DNA of 64,000 bases. It comes from an uncultured Clostridia bacterium (GTDB lineage: Bacteria > Bacillota > Clostridia > TANB77 > CAG-508). The notes below the pieces were generated by a model. The model was given only the letters and a program-made list of their open reading frames with translations, did not search any database and was not told where the DNA came from. A program made the translations under genes and the position numbers. The stretch is taken from positions 62,001 through 126,000 of the forward strand of contig CAKOVH010000002.1 in the NCBI GenBank assembly GCA_934121885.1, read 5' to 3'. Shown in pieces: positions 61,862-64,000 of this stretch. Positions within the stretch are counted from its first letter, which is position 1, and each line of letters opens with the position of its first letter.

Positions 61862-64000
61862 ATGAATGCACTTGTAAAAAAGTTAATAGAAAATGAAAAA
61901 TTTGAGCAATATGCAAAAGACGTAAAAGAGAAAATAAGTCCGATAAGTTTATCGGGCTTATCTGACGTAGGAAAGGCACATATTATAGTATCAACAGCCG
62001 AAAATTTAAAATGTCCAATTTTTATCTTAACATATAATGAAATGCAAGCTAAAGAAATGATAAATAGCTTGAAATTTTTTGTGGGATTAGATAGTAAATT
62101 ATATGATGAAATTATATATATACCTAAAAAAGAAATTTCTCCATATGATTATGAATCACAAAGTAAAGACCTACCATATGAAAGAATAGATGCTTTTAAT
62201 AAAATATATAAAAAAGAAGCAAAAATCGTTGTAACTACAATAGAAAGTTTAATGCAAAAAACATTACAAAAAGAGTTATTATACAAAAATATAATATATT
62301 TGAAGGTTGGAGAAAACTTTAAAGTACCAAATAATAAAGAACATAAAAAATTTGATATGGAATCTATAAAAGATGTTTTATTAAAGCTAGGATACGAGAG
62401 AAACGATTTAGTTGAAAATAGAGGACAATTTAGCATAAGAGGTGGAATTGCAGATATTGGTTTATCTCAAAAAAAAGGTGTTAGAATAGAATTTTGGGGA
62501 GACGAAGTAGATTCTATTAGATACTTTAATATTTCATCACAAAGATCAAATGAGATGTTAGATGAGATTGTAATATATCCAGCACATGAATACCTAATAG
62601 ATGAAGAATTAAGAAACCAAATTGCATCAAAAATACAAAAAAATTATATTGAAAATAATAAATTATCAGAGGAACAAAAGAAGGCTATTTTATCAGATAT
62701 AGAGCAGGTATCAAATTCTAATAGTATTAGCAAAATAGATAAATATTTTAATGAATTTTATGAAAAACAAGAAGATTTATTAGACTATTTACCAAATGAT
62801 TGTGTAGTATATTTTGATGAAGTTACAAAAATAAATCAAAGAAGAGAAAATATAGTTATTGAAAATAATAACTTAATAAAATCTCTAAAAGAAAAGGAAA
62901 GATTTGTTCCAGAAGCTATTTTAAATATAAGCGAAAGTAAGATTGCTAAAAATAATTGGAATGAAGAAATAATAAAAAATAGACAGGCAATATATCTTCA
63001 AACAAATGATAGTTATACAAGTGCTAATAAATACGAATTTAATTATCGTGAAATAAATTTCTATAAAAGTGAAATAGAACTTCTTTTATCAGATATAAAA
63101 AAATGGAAAAGCGAGAAGAAACAAATAATACTACTTGCAGGAAATGATAGTAATACAGAAAAACTTGAAAACTTGTTAAAAGAAAATTTACTAGAATATA
63201 AGGTTATAGATGCAGGTAAAAGTAGTTTTAAGTTTGAAGAAGAACAAATTTACATTATAAAAAATGCAGGAATATTACATACTGGTTTTGAAAGTTATGA
63301 TTTAAAATTAGTTCTTGTAAATTTATCAGAAATTTTTGATGTATCTGTAAAAAAGAAAAAAGCAAGTAGTACTTTTAAAGAAGGAGAAAAAGTAGTATTT
63401 GCAGATTTAAAACAGGGAGATTATGTTGTACATAGATCACATGGAATTGGACAATACATAGGAGTAAATACAATTACAGCAGATAATGTAACAAAAGATT
63501 ATATAAAAATAAAATACAAAAATGATGATATATTGTATGTTCCTACAAGCAGCTTAGATAATGTTAGAAAATATATTGGTGGAGGAGAATCAGCTGAGCC
63601 AAAACTTAATAAACTGGGAACTAAAGAATGGACAAATACAAAAGAGAGAGTAAAGAAAAATCTAAGAGAAGTTGCAAAAGATTTAATAGAACTATATGCT
63701 AAAAGACAAAAAATGAAAGGATATGCTTTTTCAAAAGATACTACTTGGCAAAATCAATTTGAAGAAAGCTTTCCTTATCAGGAAACAGATGATCAATTAA
63801 GATGTATAGAAGAAGTAAAAAAAGACATGGAACTGCCAAGACCAATGGATAGATTATTGTGTGGAGATGTAGGATATGGAAAAACAGAAGTTGCAATAAG
63901 AGCAGCATTTAAAGCAGTTATGGATCAAAAACAAGTAGTATATTTAGTACCAACTACAGTGCTTGCAAATCAGCAATATGAAGAATTTAAAAATAGGATG
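61862..64000 (+). CDS. mfd: Transcription-repair coupling factor Mfd, 5' part (713 codons)
   Basis: The gene runs off the window end. The visible part has the UvrB-homology module (ISPISLSGLSDVGKAHI, EISPYDYESQSKDLPYERID, FSIRGGIADIG), the CarD-like RNA polymerase interaction domain (FADLKQGDYVVHRSHGIGQY at about residues 516-535) and the start of the translocase with Walker A LLCGDVGYGKTEVAIRAAFK. Mfd releases stalled RNA polymerase at DNA lesions and recruits UvrA. The ATG is preceded by AAGAGG. The missing part would hold the rest of the motor and the UvrA-binding autoinhibitory domain. Confidence 0.95.
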   Translation, partial: MNALVKKLIENEKFEQYAKDVKEKISPISLSGLSDVGKAHIIVSTAENLKCPIFILTYNEMQAKEMINSLKFFVGLDSKLYDEIIYIPKKEISPYDYESQSKDLPYERIDAFNKIYKKEAKIVVTTIESLMQKTLQKELLYKNIIYLKVGENFKVPNNKEHKKFDMESIKDVLLKLGYERNDLVENRGQFSIRGGIADIGLSQKKGVRIEFWGDEVDSIRYFNISSQRSNEMLDEIVIYPAHEYLIDEELRNQIASKIQKNYIENNKLSEEQKKAILSDIEQVSNSNSISKIDKYFNEFYEKQEDLLDYLPNDCVVYFDEVTKINQRRENIVIENNNLIKSLKEKERFVPEAILNISESKIAKNNWNEEIIKNRQAIYLQTNDSYTSANKYEFNYREINFYKSEIELLLSDIKKWKSEKKQIILLAGNDSNTEKLENLLKENLLEYKVIDAGKSSFKFEEEQIYIIKNAGILHTGFESYDLKLVLVNLSEIFDVSVKKKKASSTFKEGEKVVFADLKQGDYVVHRSHGIGQYIGVNTITADNVTKDYIKIKYKNDDILYVPTSSLDNVRKYIGGGESAEPKLNKLGTKEWTNTKERVKKNLREVAKDLIELYAKRQKMKGYAFSKDTTWQNQFEESFPYQETDDQLRCIEEVKKDMELPRPMDRLLCGDVGYGKTEVAIRAAFKAVMDQKQVVYLVPTTVLANQQYEEFKNRM

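Noticed and set aside
1..64000. CRISPR arrays, insertion sequences, rRNA genes
   Set aside because: No regularly spaced repeats, no transposase frames and no rRNA-like sequence were found on either strand.

Overview
This window is chromosomal DNA of an AT-rich (roughly 70% A+T by eye), Gram-positive, anaerobic, spore-forming member of the Clostridia. The evidence is the AGGAGG-type ribosome sites, frequent TTG/GTG starts, TTGACA-N17-TATAAT promoters, a ferredoxin-dependent pyruvate oxidoreductase next to a pyruvate formate-lyase, rubrerythrin, a CIRCE/HrcA heat-shock operon, a SpoVD/FtsI-type penicillin-binding protein with PASTA repeats, YlbJ, spore photoproduct lyase and a SpoIIID-type regulator. 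No species can be named from the sequence alone.

Layout. 1-8.7 kb: the 3' part of a very large NdvB-like GH94 protein (it enters from outside the window and carries a +1 frame break), a compositionally foreign small membrane protein, and a PhoB/WalR-PhoR/WalK-like two-component pair. 8.8-12.2 kb: four-subunit pyruvate:ferredoxin oxidoreductase, with a convergent 2[4Fe-4S] ferredoxin. 12.3-16 kb: a second two-component system and a DUF368 lipid-carrier transporter. 16-23.8 kb: rpoB-rpoC, detached from the usual ribosomal-protein neighbours. 23.9-28 kb: gdpP, rplI, dnaB. 28-40.7 kb: a foreign-looking amidase, tilS, ftsH, a PASTA-containing transpeptidase, ksgA, a sortase, a TetR/acyl-CoA synthetase pair, an unknown protein, DUF378 and a frame-broken dinD under a LexA-like box. 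40.9-46 kb: two tRNA genes and hrcA-grpE-dnaK-dnaJ with two CIRCE-like operators. 46-53 kb: pflBA, an XRE regulator with a palindromic operator, an HD phosphohydrolase (frame-broken), rubrerythrin and dut. 53.3-57.5 kb: carD, dnaG, rpoD. 57.5-64 kb: a tRNA, two more foreign-looking small genes, sporulation genes, mscL and the 5' two-thirds of mfd.

The observation I rate highest concerns the arginine codon CGG. Reading about 43 native-looking genes (about 18,800 codons) by eye, I found CGG in frame at only four places. Three of these (GH94 at 5081, hrcA at 41340, HD hydrolase at 51624) are exactly where the reading frame breaks and a +1 step restores the rest of the protein. The fourth is five codons before the end of pflA, where a +1 step also gives a clean end. 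CGT, CGA and AGA are used normally, and CGC occurs rarely. Four small genes of higher G+C (5892, 28577, 57925, 61484) use CGG freely and look acquired. This would fit a genome in which CGG is unassigned or very poorly decoded and acts as a +1 shift site (CGGN handled as a four-base unit). Ordinary indels remain possible, and one of the three sites lies next to an A7 run.

Other noteworthy items are a dispersed ~75-bp three-hairpin intergenic repeat in three copies, a large inter-cistronic hairpin between rpoB and rpoC, tandem CIRCE variants, and PerR- and LexA-like boxes placed in front of the genes they would be expected to control. I saw no CRISPR array, insertion sequence, prophage block or rRNA.
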